From assembly GCA_050084515.1 (NCBI GenBank), contig CM114275.1, positions 22,444,001-22,508,000 on the forward strand: a DNA stretch of 64,000 nucleotides. The letters run 5' to 3'. The notes beneath the pieces were generated by a model, which did not search any database, was not told where the DNA came from, and saw nothing but the letters and a program-made list of their open reading frames with translations. This document shows, piece after piece, positions 63,171 through 64,000 of this stretch (within the stretch, counting starts at the first letter, position 1; every line of letters starts with the position of its first letter). The position numbers and the translations under genes are program-made. The stretch is from Blasia pusilla. Taxonomy: Eukaryota; Marchantiophyta; Marchantiopsida; Blasiales.

Positions 63171-64000
63171 ACGAGTCACGCTTGCAATCTGAGCCTCATG
63201 CCTTAGCCAATTGCCACAGACCTCGCCAATTCTACCACGCGCTCTCATCCAAGGCTCTCGCTCGACGGACTAGACTAATTTTGCTGTTTGGGAGCTAAAT
63301 TGCGAGACAGCCCCGGGTATCACACTTACGCAACTGCCTCTGCAGTGCCCGCAGATCGCGTGCGCGGAGAGGACGGATAACACAGGAAGCATGGCGGGGA
63401 CCCGATGTCTGGGCACCGCCATGGAAAGGAAGGACCCCGTGCTCTGCGTTTGCAGACTGCACTCAGAAAAAACCAAATCTCCAAGTCTCGATGGTAGAGA
63501 CCGATGAGCTTCTTACCATTTTTCTGTACAAACTCTTTATACAGAAGGGCTCTCTAGTTATCGGACGTGGAGAAGTCGGTGCCTGCAGCAAATCTGGGAT
63601 CTCGATGTCAGCGCAGAATCTTGAGATAACTAGTAAACAAGCCCTGGAAATCTAACGTCATGAACAAGAAGGTTCCGCTTGAGCGACTACGACTCTGGTC
63701 CGAAGACTAATTCATCCATGGACGAGACTGTGCACATGGGCAGGAAGTGGAACATGACATCCAGCATGAAATTCATTTACACTTTATTCTATGCTGTCTG
63801 CTTTGCTGTATAGATTCAAAGACCGCGCGAAATGGGAAGAGGATGGAAAGAATGGTGGGGCGGTGGGTTATGCTATCATGGTTCATTGCAATCTGTCTTT
63901 CCCTTCGAATTCATTAAGTTCGAAACAGCAAAACTCGGTCCGGCATGAAGTAGGAAGAAGTCTCTTCCTGCTTCATCTTGGTGCAATCTCGTTGCTCCTA
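63171..64000. other. 3' flank of the U-box gene, no gene seen
   Basis: Moderate GC, short frames only. The U-box 3' UTR should lie in its first few hundred bases. No polyadenylation signal could be fixed. Confidence 0.4.

Overview
This is nuclear DNA of a land plant. It carries an SnRK2 kinase, a plant U-box/ARM E3 ligase, a tail-anchored cytochrome b5, a class I ribonucleotide reductase small subunit and a MurF-type enzyme with a transit-peptide-like N-terminus. Introns in the kinase and reductase genes are mostly 90-250 bp. MurF (plastid peptidoglycan) together with compact introns suggests a bryophyte-grade plant, moss or liverwort. That is an inference; a lycophyte or fern cannot be excluded from one window.

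Layout. The SnRK2 gene (686-3270, +) is followed by gene-poor DNA containing decayed transposons (about 7.4-11.0 kb). Next come cytochrome b5 (13060-15214, +) and RNR2 (17457-19487, -). A retrotransposon block fills 22.4-37.5 kb. Then come MurF (38178-41341, -), an unrecognised possibly organelle-targeted protein (44116-45247, -) and a decayed but complete-ended Ty1-copia element (47702-52336, +, 5-bp target duplication ACTAT). A long AT-rich spacer follows, with a lone LTR fragment at about 54.1-54.5 kb, and then the U-box/ARM gene (57889-63170, +). I could rebuild the exons of all five recognised genes, with frame preserved across every junction.

Most interesting content. The minus-strand Ty3-gypsy-type element at about 23.1-32.9 kb has, between protease and reverse transcriptase, a region resembling a C5-cytosine DNA methyltransferase: a PCQG motif, an ENV motif, a GSRAHR motif and a C-terminal ERERVMGF/LGQ block. 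A second copy at 33.2-34.45 kb keeps the SAM-binding motif I (LDLFEG) that the first copy has lost. A partial PHD-finger-like Cys cluster follows the integrase. The order gag-PR-MTase-RT-[RNase H/IN]-PHD is that of a chromatin-modifying retrotransposon. Methyltransferase capture by retrotransposons has been reported in dinoflagellates and charophyte algae; I do not know of a characterised land-plant case. All copies here are broken by stops, frameshifts and deletions, so they are fossils of an active family. Fragments of the same family recur at 7.6-8.6, 22.4-23.1 and 54.1-54.5 kb.

The host genes do not form a functional cluster. They are independent housekeeping or signalling genes separated by repeats.
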